Part shown: positions 25,504-34,750 of the stretch, one piece after another
Layout of the letters: the number at the start of each line of letters is the position of its first letter
Numbering within the stretch: position 1 is the first letter of the stretch
Assembly: GCA_052144935.1 (NCBI GenBank)
Contig: JBKQPR010000104.1
Span: forward strand, 1-58,881
Direction: 5' to 3'
Length of the DNA: 58,881 nt
From: JOPF133 sp052144935
GTDB lineage: Bacteria; Acidobacteriota; Terriglobia; Bryobacterales; Bryobacteraceae
Position numbers and translations under genes: made by a program
Notes under the pieces: model-generated
The model's database searches: none
What the model was told of the DNA's origin: nothing
The model's input: only the letters and a program-made list of their open reading frames with translations

Positions 25504-25683
25504 CTACTTCTCAAAGACTTTTTCGATCTGACCCACCTTCTTTTGGACCTTGCCGCCGAGGTTCTCGGCGTTGCCTTCGGCCTCTAAATCGGGATTGCCG
25601 GCGACTTGGCCCGCCGTCTCCTTGATCTTGCCCTTAACTTCATGGAATCCGCCTTTGATTTGATCTTTCGTACTCGGGTTCAT
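25504..25683 (-). CDS. CsbD-family stress protein
   Basis: A 59-residue hydrophilic protein from ATG 25683, after AAGGAGAAACAG. NPSTKDQIKGGFHEVKGKIK, ETAGQVAGNPDLEAEGNAEN and a Lys-rich end match CsbD, a family controlled by general-stress sigma factors in other bacteria. The biochemical role is unknown. It sits in a minus-strand run of stress genes between the BON lipoprotein and the DUF3309-like gene, each with its own strong ribosome site. Confidence 0.92.
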   Translation of the reverse strand: MNPSTKDQIKGGFHEVKGKIKETAGQVAGNPDLEAEGNAENLGGKVQKKVGQIEKVFEK

Positions 25684-25748
25684 CTGTTTCTCCTTATCAG
25701 TTGTTGTTGAATGTCGAGGGATCCGCCGCCTTACCGGCAGGCCCCGCT

Positions 25749-26294
25749 TCACTCCGAGGAAGTCGCCTTTTGATTCTTGACTTGCAGTTCGTTGACCACC
25801 TGCTGAACGTATGGCACGGCAGCCGCGATCTTTTCGGCCTCGCGGCGCCTGGCTTGAGAGTCGACCTCGCCGGTCAGCGTCACTACGTGGTTTTTTACCG
25901 CGAACTTCACTCGATCGTGCAGCTTGTTTTGAATCAGCGCGGCATCCAGGTTTTGCTCGATGCCCTTATCCAGATCCGAATTCATGGCCTTGGCATCGCT
26001 TTCGGCTCCCAAAGGGACCACAGCAATCTGGTCCGATACGACTTGTCCGCCCGCGATTGACTTGGCAATTGCTTCCGCTTGCGCCCGATCGCCGTCACCC
26101 GCGACTTGTCCACCCAGAGTCACAACACCCTTGTCGCGATCCTGACTAACCGAAACCTTCTTCAGTCCGGCCTGGTTCAGCGCTGTGCGAATGTTGCCGG
26201 AAACTTCAGGTGATTGCATCGTGGTTGAGCACCCTGCAAGAAGTCCGGCAGCAATCATCGCCAGCGACGCAGGCCAATTCGTGAGATTCTTCAT
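25749..26294 (-). CDS. Lipoprotein with two BON domains
   Basis: A 181-residue lipoprotein: the signal peptide ends in the lipobox LLAGC (Cys22). Two BON domains follow (about 33-97 and 108-172), with VSVSQDRDKGVVTLGGQV and VKFAVKNHVVTLTGEV as their repeated cores. OsmY-type BON proteins act in the periplasm or outer membrane during osmotic stress, probably by binding phospholipid. It heads the minus-strand stress group. A short inverted repeat, TACGGAACCGTA (26322-26333), lies about 28 bases upstream of its start and could be an operator. Confidence 0.92.
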   Translation of the reverse strand: MKNLTNWPASLAMIAAGLLAGCSTTMQSPEVSGNIRTALNQAGLKKVSVSQDRDKGVVTLGGQVAGDGDRAQAEAIAKSIAGGQVVSDQIAVVPLGAESDAKAMNSDLDKGIEQNLDAALIQNKLHDRVKFAVKNHVVTLTGEVDSQARRREAEKIAAAVPYVQQVVNELQVKNQKATSSE

Positions 26295-26339
26295 CCTTCA
26301 TCCGTCCTTGTGGCTACTGTCTACGGAACCGTAACGGAG

Positions 26340-26624
26340 CAGGTTTGGGGCCGAACGAGAACGCGGGGGGAAGGCAGCGCCAGCACGATTGCGAGCACCA
26401 TGCAGCAGATGGGAATCAGCTTCGGCGTGCCGTCGGCGTCGCTGGTCACCGCGTTCTGCATCCCCGGCCGCTTCCATTCGAGCGAACCGGAAATGATTTA
26501 CGGCATCCACCGGGCGTTCCTGGTTCTGGGCGCGAGGACCTTTTCAACGATCGGATTCGGCGGCCTGAAGAGTGGCGAAGGCGATAGCGTAAGCCAACAC
26601 AAAGTCCTTCCGCACGCCGGGTGA
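26340..26624 (+). pseudogene. C-terminal remnant of an MFS multidrug-type transporter
   Basis: The frame encodes SASTIASTMQQMGISFGVPS, ASLVTAFCIPGRFHSS, IHRAFLVLGARTFSTI and GLKSGEGDSVSQHKV, the last helices and tail of an EmrB/QacA-type major facilitator transporter. The preceding 12 or so helices are absent, and upstream DNA belongs to the divergent BON gene. It is a fragment of about 85 codons, with no proper start, left by a deletion or rearrangement. Confidence 0.75.
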
Positions 26625-26838
26625 TTTTCGATCCGTCCTGCGACTGGCGGATCCGGCATTCCCATCGTGGACTGGCAAGTTTCGCATTTACACGTGCAGA
26701 TATTGCATTTCGGCTCGCGCGAACTACCGGTAACTCTAGGCAGGCAAACGGCTTCAGTCTGCCAGAATGCGGGGTTTTGTTCTGGACCATCCCGTGCAAA
26801 GGACTTTAGACCGCCCAATTCAAGGAAAGAGGACCGCG

Positions 26839-27225
26839 ATGAAGATAGCATCTGCCGAGATAAGCGGGATTCAAGAGATCCTGGAACGACAAAGGGCCGA
26901 GTTGGCTCGAGTCCTAAGGAACCGGGACGGCATCGCCATCGAGAAAAGCGCCGATCAGATGGACGAGATTCAGTACGCGACGGAGCGGGATCTGGCGATT
27001 CGAAACGTAGACCGCGAGTCCACTCTGCTGCGTGACGTGAAAGCCGCACTGCTCCGGATTCACGACGGCACTTTTGGAGACTGCATCGTGTGCGAAACGC
27101 CGATCAGCCCAAAACGCCTGGCGGCCGTGCCCTGGGCGTTGCGTTGCATCCAATGCCAGGAGGCCGCCGATCGGGATGGGCTGGAAACGGCCGATGTAAG
27201 CGAGACTCTCGTCAATGCGGCGTAA
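26839..27225 (+). CDS. DksA/TraR-type zinc finger protein
   Basis: A 128-residue protein from ATG 26839, after AAGGAAAGAGGACC. An N-terminal helical coil (about 5-75) precedes a C4 zinc finger with Cys82, Cys85, Cys103 and Cys106 (CIVC...CIQC). This is the DksA/TraR layout, in which the coil enters the RNA polymerase secondary channel and adjusts transcription under starvation. It lacks the classic acidic DxxDxA coil tip, so it may act differently from DksA. Its end overlaps the glycosyltransferase gene by 11 bases. Confidence 0.9.
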   Translation: MKIASAEISGIQEILERQRAELARVLRNRDGIAIEKSADQMDEIQYATERDLAIRNVDRESTLLRDVKAALLRIHDGTFGDCIVCETPISPKRLAAVPWALRCIQCQEAADRDGLETADVSETLVNAA

Positions 27226-29530
27226 TCCCATGGTGAAAACAGAGTCCGGCTTTCAAAACATTGCGTTCCTCGGCAACTACTTGCCGCGCAAATGCGGCAT
27301 CGCCACGTTTACATCCGACGTGCTCGGCGGGGTGGCGGCGCGGTATTCCCGAAGCAGGTGCTTCGCCGTAGCGGTCAATGATATCGAGGGGTGCTATCGG
27401 TATCCGGACGCCGTTCGCTTTGAGATTGAGGAGCAGGATCTCGAATCGTACCGGCTCGCCGCGGACTTCCTGAACTCCAGCGACGTGGATATGGTATCGC
27501 TCCAGCACGAGTTCGGAATTTTCGGCGGGCCGGCCGGCAGCCACCTCTTGGCCCTGCTGCGCAGATTGCAAGCGCCGGTGGTCACCACGCTGCACACCGT
27601 CCTCCTCAAGCCCAACGCCGATCAGCGTCGCGTGATGCAGGAATTGATCGCGCACTCAACACGGCTGGTGGTCATGACGGAGCGGGGACAAACGATCCTC
27701 CAGGAGGTGTACCAGGCGCCACGGGCCAAGATCGATCTCATCCCCCATGGGATTCCCGACGTGACATTTGTGGCCCCGGACTGTTACAAGGACCAGTTCG
27801 GCGTGGGCGGCCGGAAAGTATTGCTGACGTTCGGGCTGCTGTCGCCGAACAAGGGGATTGAACATGTGCTGAATGCGCTCCCCCGCATTGTAGCGGAGTT
27901 TCCCGACGCCGTCTACATCGCTCTGGGCGCCACCCATCCTCACGAGTTGCGCACGCGAGGCGAAGCCTACCGCCTCGGCCTGGAGGCCATCGTCAGGAAA
28001 AACCAACTCGAAAATAACGTCATCTTCCACAACCGCTTTGTGGAGCTGAAGGAATTGACCGAATTCATTGGAGCGGCGGATATTTATATTACTCCTTATC
28101 TGGACGAATCCCAGATCACTTCGGGAACATTAGCTTACGCGTTTGGCGCGGGCAAGGCCGTGGTCTCGACGCCGTATTGGCATGCCGCCGAATTGTTGGC
28201 CGGCCAGCGTGGCGTATTGGTGCCGTTCGCGGACTCTGGGGCGATTGCGCGCGAGGCGAGCGGGTTATTGCGCGACGAAGCGCGCCGCAGCGCCATGAGC
28301 GATAACGCCTACAAGTTGGGCCGCGAGATGGTGTGGGGCAACGCGGCGGGGCTGTATATGCGCTCCTTTGAACTGGCACGCCGGCAGGCAACCGCGGCGC
28401 CCCGCGTATCGGTTGCGGCGAACGGCTTCCACCACCGGCCGCATGAAGCGCCGGAGTTGAATCTGGACCATCTTCACCACATGACCGATTCGACGGGCAT
28501 TTTCCAGCACGCCAGCTTCACTGCGCCGAATCTCGCGGAAGGCTACTGCACGGACGACAATGCCCGCGCACTCATTCTGGCGGTGTTGCTCGGCCAGTCG
28601 GGGGAAGCTCCGAAGACTGCCCGGGCGCTCGCTATAACCTACGCTGCGTTCCTGGACCACGCCTTCGATCCAAAAACGAAGCGCTTCCACAATTTTCTTA
28701 GCAGTGACCGCTGTTGGCTCGATAAACAGGGCTCAGAGGATTCTCACGGCCGCGCGGTTTGGGCGCTGGGCACCGCGGTGGGACGCTCGCCGCATTGGAG
28801 TTCCCAGGTGATGCTCGACCATCTCTTCGCGCAGGCTCTGCCAGCCGTGACGGACTTCACCTCGCCGCGGGCTTGGGCCTTCAGTTTGATTGGCATTCAC
28901 GAATACCTGCGCCTGAGGAAGGGTGACGGCTTGGCCAACGATCTCCGCGACAAGCTCACCGGGCGGTTGCTGACGATCTTCGACCAGGTCGCCGAGCCCG
29001 GCTGGCGGTGGTTTGAAGAAGGCTTGACTTATGACAACGCCAAACTGCCGCACGCCCTGATTGTCAGCGGACGCGCGACTGGACACAGGAGCGTGTACGA
29101 ACGAGGCCTACAGGCCCTGCGTTGGCTGGTGGACGTACAGACTTCGCAGCATGGTCAACTGCGTCCCATTGGCAGCAACGGCTTCTATAAGCGCAACGGA
29201 CCGCGCGCGGTCTTCGACCAGCAGCCCATCGAGGCGCAAGCCACGGTCTCGGCCTGTCTGGAAGCGTACCGAGCTACGGCCGACCCGTGGTGGCACGAAC
29301 AGGCGCAACGCGCCTTCGACTGGTTCCTCGGCTGGAACGATGTTGGGCTGGAACTCTACTCCCGCCAGACTGGCGGCTGTCGCGATGGGCTGCACCCTGA
29401 CCGAAGCAACGAAAACCAGGGAGCGGAATCGACGCTGGCCTTTCTCCTGTCGCTGGCGGAAATGCGGCTGACACAAAGCGCCGCGAAGAGCGGTCGACGA
29501 GCCGGCATGGCAGCCTCCATCACCCAATGA
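27215..29530 (+). CDS. GT4 glycosyltransferase fused to six-hairpin glycosidase-like domain
   Basis: A 771-residue fusion. Residues 10-390 are a GT4 glycosyltransferase: GNYLPRKCGIATFTSDVLGG, VSLQHEFGIFGG, LLTFGLLSPNKGIEHVL and ITPYLDESQITSGTLAYAFG, with the sugar-nucleotide Glu in the last block. Residues 430-765 look like an (alpha/alpha)6 domain (HHMTDSTGIFQHA, GYCTDDNARALILAVLL, RAVWALGTAVG, FEEGLTYDNAKLPHALI). ATG 27215 overlaps the DksA-like gene; ATG 27230 is an alternative start. The GH130-type gene follows with a 4-base overlap. Together they suggest synthesis and turnover of a mannose-containing glycan. Confidence 0.9.
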   Translation: MRRNPMVKTESGFQNIAFLGNYLPRKCGIATFTSDVLGGVAARYSRSRCFAVAVNDIEGCYRYPDAVRFEIEEQDLESYRLAADFLNSSDVDMVSLQHEFGIFGGPAGSHLLALLRRLQAPVVTTLHTVLLKPNADQRRVMQELIAHSTRLVVMTERGQTILQEVYQAPRAKIDLIPHGIPDVTFVAPDCYKDQFGVGGRKVLLTFGLLSPNKGIEHVLNALPRIVAEFPDAVYIALGATHPHELRTRGEAYRLGLEAIVRKNQLENNVIFHNRFVELKELTEFIGAADIYITPYLDESQITSGTLAYAFGAGKAVVSTPYWHAAELLAGQRGVLVPFADSGAIAREASGLLRDEARRSAMSDNAYKLGREMVWGNAAGLYMRSFELARRQATAAPRVSVAANGFHHRPHEAPELNLDHLHHMTDSTGIFQHASFTAPNLAEGYCTDDNARALILAVLLGQSGEAPKTARALAITYAAFLDHAFDPKTKRFHNFLSSDRCWLDKQGSEDSHGRAVWALGTAVGRSPHWSSQVMLDHLFAQALPAVTDFTSPRAWAFSLIGIHEYLRLRKGDGLANDLRDKLTGRLLTIFDQVAEPGWRWFEEGLTYDNAKLPHALIVSGRATGHRSVYERGLQALRWLVDVQTSQHGQLRPIGSNGFYKRNGPRAVFDQQPIEAQATVSACLEAYRATADPWWHEQAQRAFDWFLGWNDVGLELYSRQTGGCRDGLHPDRSNENQGAESTLAFLLSLAEMRLTQSAAKSGRRAGMAASITQ

Positions 29531-30985
29531 AGCCACTCGACGTAACACGCAGCACCGTCACGTTGGACCCGGACCGGACGCACGTGCTGGCCCGGCCTTT
29601 TCGTCTCATGAGCGACCAGCGCTCCTTTAAGATCTCCGCCCGGGTTATGGCTCTGCCCGAAAGCGAAGTACATACGCTGCTGGAGAACGTCCGGGCCGAA
29701 TTCGGCGACCGCCAACTCAAGATCGACGAATTCCTCCGCCGGAGGTATGACGAGGTCAGCCCCTATCTGCTCAGCGGCCAAAGCCTGTCGGAGGAGCGAA
29801 AGTTGTTGCTGGGCGGGTATTTTACTCACGAGTATTCGCTCGAAGCCGCTGCCCTGTTCAATCCCTCGATGGTGCCGCACCCGGACCAGTCGGGCCTTCC
29901 GCCCGGATCGTTGCGTTTCATTCTGAGCTTACGGGCCACGGCCGAGGGGCACGTTTCCTCGATCGTTTTTCGCAGCGGAATATTGGACGCTAACAGTAAC
30001 ATCACAATGGACGTGCCTTCCCGCTACAGCCTCGAGCCAATGCAGGTTCCCAATTCGACGTTCGAAAAGCCCCTGTTCGAGCGGAAGCTTCAGGAACTCC
30101 GTCTCATGGGCGACTTCAACCGCGAGGTTCTCAACGGCTTACCGGACGCTTTCACAATGGTTGAACTCCGCGCCAGCATCAGCCGCACCGTAAGCCGGCT
30201 CCCGGACAGTGAACTGGAGACCACGAAGCGCATAGCCAGGGAAACGCTGATGCTCGCCAGTTCCAACTATGAAGTACAGTTCAGGCCGGAGTCCGGCTTG
30301 TCCGAGCGGGTTCTGTTCCCGGTCACTCCTTCACAGAGCAACGGGATCGAGGATGCTCGCTTCGTCCTCTTCCACAACGACGACGGCACGCGAACCTACT
30401 ATGCGACTTATACCGCGTACGACGGAAAGATGATCCTTCCCCAAATTCGTCGAGACGTCCGATTTTCTTCGCTTTAAATTCATCACCTTGAATGGCCCGG
30501 CCGTCGAAAACAAAGGCATGGCGCTCTTCCCCCGCAAAATCAATGGCCGCTATGCGATGCTGGGCCGGCAGGATGCGGAGAATATCTACGTGATGTTCTC
30601 CGATCATCTCCACTTCTGGCACACCATGCAGCTCATCCTGGAGCCTGCGTTTCCCTGGGAATTCATCCAGTTAGGCAACTGCGGCTCGCCGATCGAAACC
30701 GAAGCCGGCTGGCTCGTAATCAGCCACGGCGTGGGGCCCATGCGAAAGTACTGCATCGGCGCCTTCCTGCTCGACCGTGACGACCCGGCCAAGGTAATCG
30801 GGCGCCTGCCCGAACCACTGATCAAGCCGAATGCCATCGAGCGCGACGGTTATGTGCCCAATGTCGTTTACTCTTGCGGCAGCCTGGTGCATGGCCGGCA
30901 GCTCGTAGTTCCTTACGGCATATCGGACTACGCTACGACGTTCGCCACGATTCCGTTGGAACAGGTCCTGGCCTCCATGGAATAG
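29527..30985 (+). pseudogene. GH130 mannoside phosphorylase-type gene with one-base frameshift
   Basis: Two abutting frames make one GH130-like protein of about 485 residues. Frame one (29527-30477) has NPSMVPHPDQSG, FRSGILDANSNI, GIEDARFVLFHNDDG and TYYATYTAYDGKMILPQ, then leaves homology. Frame two resumes at once with FVETSDFLRFKFITLNGPA, FPRKINGRYAMLGRQD, IETEAGWLVISHGVGPMRKY and VPNVVYSCG. Dropping one A in CCCCAAATTCG near 30443-30446 restores a single frame. GH130 enzymes phosphorolyse or hydrolyse beta-mannosides. The gene overlaps the upstream GT4 fusion by 4 bases. A sequencing error is possible, since both halves look well conserved. Confidence 0.85.
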
Positions 30986-31094
30986 ATCTTATGACAACCC
31001 CAGACAACTCCGCTTCAGTTTGCGCGCCAAACCGTTGTGCGCCCAACCGGGGCAATAGCACAGGCAGAAACTTACACTCTAAAAGGAGAAGGCA

Positions 31095-31793
31095 ATGGCA
31101 TCCAGCACGACAACGTTAGGGTCGCGTACGCAGCTTGAGGATGTATTGGCGTATTTACCGATCGCCGGCACCATGGAATACGGCCCAGGTCAGACGATCT
31201 ACGGCCCGGACCGTTTCTCGAAGAATATTTATCTGGTGGTTGCGGGCAAAGTGGGGATCTCGCAGATAGCCGAAGACGGCACGGAGGTGCTGCTGGAAAT
31301 CGTCAGGGACGACGAGTTGTTTGGCGAATCGGCCTTCCTCGACGCTCCCCGCCGCTCCGAGCGGGCCACAGTCATCGAAAAAGCGAGGTTGATGAGTTGG
31401 CCTATTTCCGACGTGGAAGACCTCGTCACGAAGCGGCCCCGTCTTGCCGTCGCATTGCTGCAGATCCTGGCGCAGCGGAACGCCGACTTCGCTCGCCGGA
31501 TCGAGAGCCTTTCCATCGATACCATCGAACAACGGCTCGCCCGCTCGCTCATCCGCTTTTCCGAGCGGCTGGGCAACCCGGAGGAAGACGGGTCGGTGCG
31601 GATGATGCCGTTCACGCACGAGATGCTGTCACGGTACATCGGCACCTCGCGCGAAGTCGTCACTCAACATATGAGCCGGTTCCGCAAACAAGGCTATGTG
31701 GACTATTCACGGCAGGGCATCCGCCTCCATCGCGAGACTCTCAGTACGTTGCTCGATAGAAAGAGTTGTTCTTCGGCTGGTACAAGCAGTTGA
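31095..31793 (+). CDS. Crp/Fnr-family transcription regulator
   Basis: A 232-residue regulator after AAAAGGAGAAGGCA. The cyclic-nucleotide-binding-type barrel (about 15-130) contains YGPGQTIYGPDRFSKNIYLV, VAGKVGISQI and DDELFGESAFLD. A long helix (about 125-155) leads to a winged helix-turn-helix with FTHEMLSRYIGTSREVVTQH. There is no Cys cluster, so it is not an iron-sulphur Fnr. The upstream 75 bases contain two similar direct motifs (TGCGCGCCAAACCG and TGCGCCCAACCG) that could be autoregulatory sites. Ligand and regulon are unknown; neighbouring stress genes are candidates. Confidence 0.92.
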   Translation: MASSTTTLGSRTQLEDVLAYLPIAGTMEYGPGQTIYGPDRFSKNIYLVVAGKVGISQIAEDGTEVLLEIVRDDELFGESAFLDAPRRSERATVIEKARLMSWPISDVEDLVTKRPRLAVALLQILAQRNADFARRIESLSIDTIEQRLARSLIRFSERLGNPEEDGSVRMMPFTHEMLSRYIGTSREVVTQHMSRFRKQGYVDYSRQGIRLHRETLSTLLDRKSCSSAGTSS

Positions 31794-32190
31794 CCCGCCC
31801 GGCGTATGCCGGCCGCACGCTGCGTAGAACCCCATCATGCTGGAGACCGCTTCGATGAAGGCTCGGCCGGCTGGATCCTGGATCGAAGATTGAACCGCCG
31901 CCTGCCGGAATGGGAGCATGCTTGACCGGGTCCCGTTCCGGCGCCCGGGGTGGAGCGTTGACTGCCCGTGCGGGGTTCCGCAAAGCAATACCTGCACGTT
32001 TCCGTAACAGAAGCTGCATGTCCGATAGCCGCTTTCGTCTTTCTGCCTCCTTTGTGAGCCGTACTTAGTCGCCTCGTCCCCACAACTCCTTTGCTTGCAC
32101 GATTGCCGCTTATGCCTCGCCGCGCCATCGAAGGTGGCGCTAACCGTGCCCTAGCGAAGGAGTCGAAACGCGACAGAAGAGGTAAACGGA
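31794..32190. other. No supported gene
   Basis: About 400 bases between the Crp/Fnr gene and the SYLF gene. Minus-strand frames here give Arg/Pro-rich products without domains. CGCCATCGAAGGTGGCG (about 32122-32138) can form a short hairpin. The promoter of the SYLF-OmpA pair is expected near the right end. Confidence 0.45.
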
Positions 32191-32889
32191 ATGAAATCAG
32201 TGATTATAGCCGGTTTGGCCCTCACCACAACTTTGCTGGCTGCGGATAGTAACGATCCCGCCAGGCGGTTGGGCGACGCTGCGGCGGTCTTCTCGGAGGT
32301 AATGGCGGCGCCCGACAAGGGCATTCCGCAAGATTTGCTTGAGAAAGCACACTGCATCGTGATTGTCCCCAGTCTTAAGACGGCGGCGTTCGTCGTCGGT
32401 GCTAAGTACGGCAAGGGCTTCTTATCCTGCCGTAACAGGAGCGGTTCTGGCTGGTCGGCGCCCGCATCGGTTCGCATCGAGGGCGGCAGCGTTGGCTTTC
32501 AGATCGGCGGTTCTATGACCGACCTGATTATGCTGGTCATGTCGGAACAGGGAGCCAATAAACTGCTTCAGAGTAAGCTCACTCTGGGCGCCGAAGGCTC
32601 TGTTGCCGCGGGCCCCGTCGGACGTACGGCGACAGCTCAAACCGACGCCCAAATGCACGCGGAGATTCTTTCGTGGTCGCGGTCTCAGGGCCTGTTTGCC
32701 GGCGTTGCTCTGGAAGGAGCCACGCTGCGGGAGGATCTGGATGACAACGCTGCGCTCTACGGCAGCAAACTTGAGAACCGGGACATCGTCACCAACGGCA
32801 GGCGTGCGCCCGAATCGGCTGCGGCTCTGATAGCTCTCCTGGACAAGTACTCTTTCCAAGAGGGTACTAAAGCGGCATTGCAGCAATAG
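32191..32889 (+). CDS. Secreted SYLF (Ysc84-type) lipid-binding protein
   Basis: A 232-residue exported protein with the signal peptide MKSVIIAGLALTTTLLAA. The SYLF core is recognisable: AVFSEVMAAPDKGIPQDLLE, AHCIVIVPSLKTAAFVVGAK, YGKGFLSCR, WSAPASVRIEGGSVGFQIGG and LEGATLREDLDDNAALYG. SYLF domains bind phosphoinositides or lipids; bacterial members are periplasmic with unsettled roles. It ends 8 bases before the OmpA-like gene and probably forms an envelope operon with it. Confidence 0.93.
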   Translation: MKSVIIAGLALTTTLLAADSNDPARRLGDAAAVFSEVMAAPDKGIPQDLLEKAHCIVIVPSLKTAAFVVGAKYGKGFLSCRNRSGSGWSAPASVRIEGGSVGFQIGGSMTDLIMLVMSEQGANKLLQSKLTLGAEGSVAAGPVGRTATAQTDAQMHAEILSWSRSQGLFAGVALEGATLREDLDDNAALYGSKLENRDIVTNGRRAPESAAALIALLDKYSFQEGTKAALQQ

Positions 32890-32897
32890 AGGAACCA

Positions 32898-34658
32898 ATG
32901 AAAATCATCGGCACATTCCTGACGATATGTGGACTTGTGGCGGCCCAGCCTGCGCAAGCTCCGAACCCGGTTCAGCAGTCAACCGACAACGCGGCGCGGA
33001 TGGCGGCCGGCTCGATGCCTATCTATCGCGTCACCGTGATAGCCCGGACTACCAAGGCGATCAATTACAATCACCGCAGCGGATCCACGAGGATCGGCTT
33101 TCGCGGAACGGCACTCATGCCGGACGCCCGCGGCGAAGCCAGCGTGGAGAGCAAGCAAGGCGTGATCAAGATCGACGCGCGCATGGAGAAGCTGGAACCC
33201 GCCACTAACTTCGGTCCCGAGTACCTGACCTATGTGATGTGGGCCATCACGCCCGAGGGCCGCGCCACCAATATTGGCGAAGTGCTCCTGAACGGCGATA
33301 GAACCAAGCTCGACGCCACTACGGAGTTGCAGTCGTTTGGATTGATAGTCACCGCCGAGCCATATTTCGCGGTGACTCAACCCAGCGACGTCGTGGTCAT
33401 GGAGAATTTCGTCCGGACGGATACGGTGGGAACGATTGAACAGGTCGACGCGAAATACGAGCTCCTACAGCGGGGCCAGTACACCTTGAACGTGAACCCC
33501 GCCGATATTAAGCCCTTGCGGCTGAATTCGAAAACGCCCTTGGAACTCTACGAGGCGCGCAATGCCGTTCAGATCGCTCGCTGGACTGGCGCTGAGAGGT
33601 ACGCCTCCGATACCTTCCAAAAGGCCGTCGACGGCCTGGAAAACGCCGAGGGGTACCTGACGGGCAGAGCTGGCTCAAAGCCCATTGGCACGGTGGCGCG
33701 CGAGGCCGTCCAAATGGCCGAAGACGCCCGCATCATCACCATCAAGAAAATGGATGAAGAGCGTCTGGCCAGCGAGCGCCAGGCCGGTGCGGAGCGCGAG
33801 GCGCGCGCCGAAATCGGACGCGACGCGGCCCAGGCAGACGCCGCGCGGGTCACCCGGGACGCGGAGACAGCGCAGATTGCCGCGCAGTCCGAAGCGGACC
33901 GCCTGAAGCGCCAAAACGACGCAAAGACGGAGGCCGCTCAACTGGAAGCGGATCGCGCCATGCGCGACAACGCGACGCAGATGGCCGCCGCCCAAACCGA
34001 GGCCGACCGCCTGAAGCGCGAGAACGACGCGCAGATGGCCGCCGCGCAGAGCGAGGCGGACCGGCTGAAAAGGGACAGCGACGCGCAAATGGCCGCCGCC
34101 CAGACCGAAGCCGACCGCCTGAAGCGCGAGAACGACGCACAGCGGGCCAGCACTCAGGCCGAACTCGACCGCGCCGCCCAGGCGGCCGCCCAAGCGGAGG
34201 CGGACAAGGTGCAACTGCGAGCTCAGTTGCTGAGCCAGTTCAACGCCATTCTACAGACTCGCGACACGCCACGTGGCTTAGTCGTGAATATCTCGGACGT
34301 CCTCTTCGATACGGGGAAATACTCGTTGCGGCCTTTGGCGCGAGAGAAACTGGCCAAGGTGGCCGGCATCGTCTCGGGGCATCCTGGCCTGCGGCTGGAT
34401 GTGGAAGGTCACACGGACAGCGTCGGCGGGGATGACTATAATCAACGGCTTTCCGAACAGCGCGGCGGCGCCGTTCGCGATTACCTGACACAAGAGGGGA
34501 TGGCGGCGAGTTCAGTCACCGCGAAAGGCCTCGGCAAAGCCGACCCGGTGGCTTCCAACGCAACCGCGCAGGGCCGCCAGCAAAACCGGCGGGTTGAGAT
34601 CGTAATCTCCGGCGAAGTAATTGGTACGGCGATAGGAACACCCATCGCGGCCAGGTAA
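32898..34658 (+). CDS. OmpA-C domain protein with Ala-rich coiled-coil repeats
   Basis: A 586-residue exported protein. The signal peptide (about 1-17) leads to a domain of unknown type (about 40-220). An Ala/Glu/Arg-rich helical rod (about 285-440) follows, built partly of 18-residue repeats of the form EADRLKRENDAQMAAAQ. The OmpA-like peptidoglycan-binding domain (about 462-575) has VLFDTGKYSLRPLAREKL, VEGHTDSVGGDDYNQRLSEQ and NRRVEIVI, including the Asp/Arg pair that holds diaminopimelate. It probably spans the periplasm and tethers an envelope component to the wall. Confidence 0.92.
   Translation: MKIIGTFLTICGLVAAQPAQAPNPVQQSTDNAARMAAGSMPIYRVTVIARTTKAINYNHRSGSTRIGFRGTALMPDARGEASVESKQGVIKIDARMEKLEPATNFGPEYLTYVMWAITPEGRATNIGEVLLNGDRTKLDATTELQSFGLIVTAEPYFAVTQPSDVVVMENFVRTDTVGTIEQVDAKYELLQRGQYTLNVNPADIKPLRLNSKTPLELYEARNAVQIARWTGAERYASDTFQKAVDGLENAEGYLTGRAGSKPIGTVAREAVQMAEDARIITIKKMDEERLASERQAGAEREARAEIGRDAAQADAARVTRDAETAQIAAQSEADRLKRQNDAKTEAAQLEADRAMRDNATQMAAAQTEADRLKRENDAQMAAAQSEADRLKRDSDAQMAAAQTEADRLKRENDAQRASTQAELDRAAQAAAQAEADKVQLRAQLLSQFNAILQTRDTPRGLVVNISDVLFDTGKYSLRPLAREKLAKVAGIVSGHPGLRLDVEGHTDSVGGDDYNQRLSEQRGGAVRDYLTQEGMAASSVTAKGLGKADPVASNATAQGRQQNRRVEIVISGEVIGTAIGTPIAAR
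33888..34157 (+). repeat. Five 54-base in-frame repeats encoding coiled-coil units
   Basis: Five consecutive 54-base units (33888, 33942, 33996, 34050, 34104) encode residues 331-420 as (S/T/L)EADRxxRxNDAQMAAAQ. Units 3-5 are most alike in DNA. All indels keep the frame, so selection preserves the rod while its length can vary by whole units. Confidence 0.88.
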
Positions 34659-34750
34659 CGGTAAGCGAGGCGCACGCCAGGGGCCGGAGCCATTGCTGTC
34701 AGGTCCCTGACCGCCTCAATGGCCAAGTTAGCGAAACAGGAGGAAAATAT

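Noticed and set aside
30440..30480. Programmed frameshift in the GH130 gene as the preferred explanation
   Set aside because: No recognisable stimulatory structure or established slippery motif; a one-base indel or sequencing error is simpler.
32122..32138. Hairpin before the SYLF gene as a riboswitch or terminator
   Set aside because: A five-base stem with a seven-base loop and no U tract is too weak to support either call.
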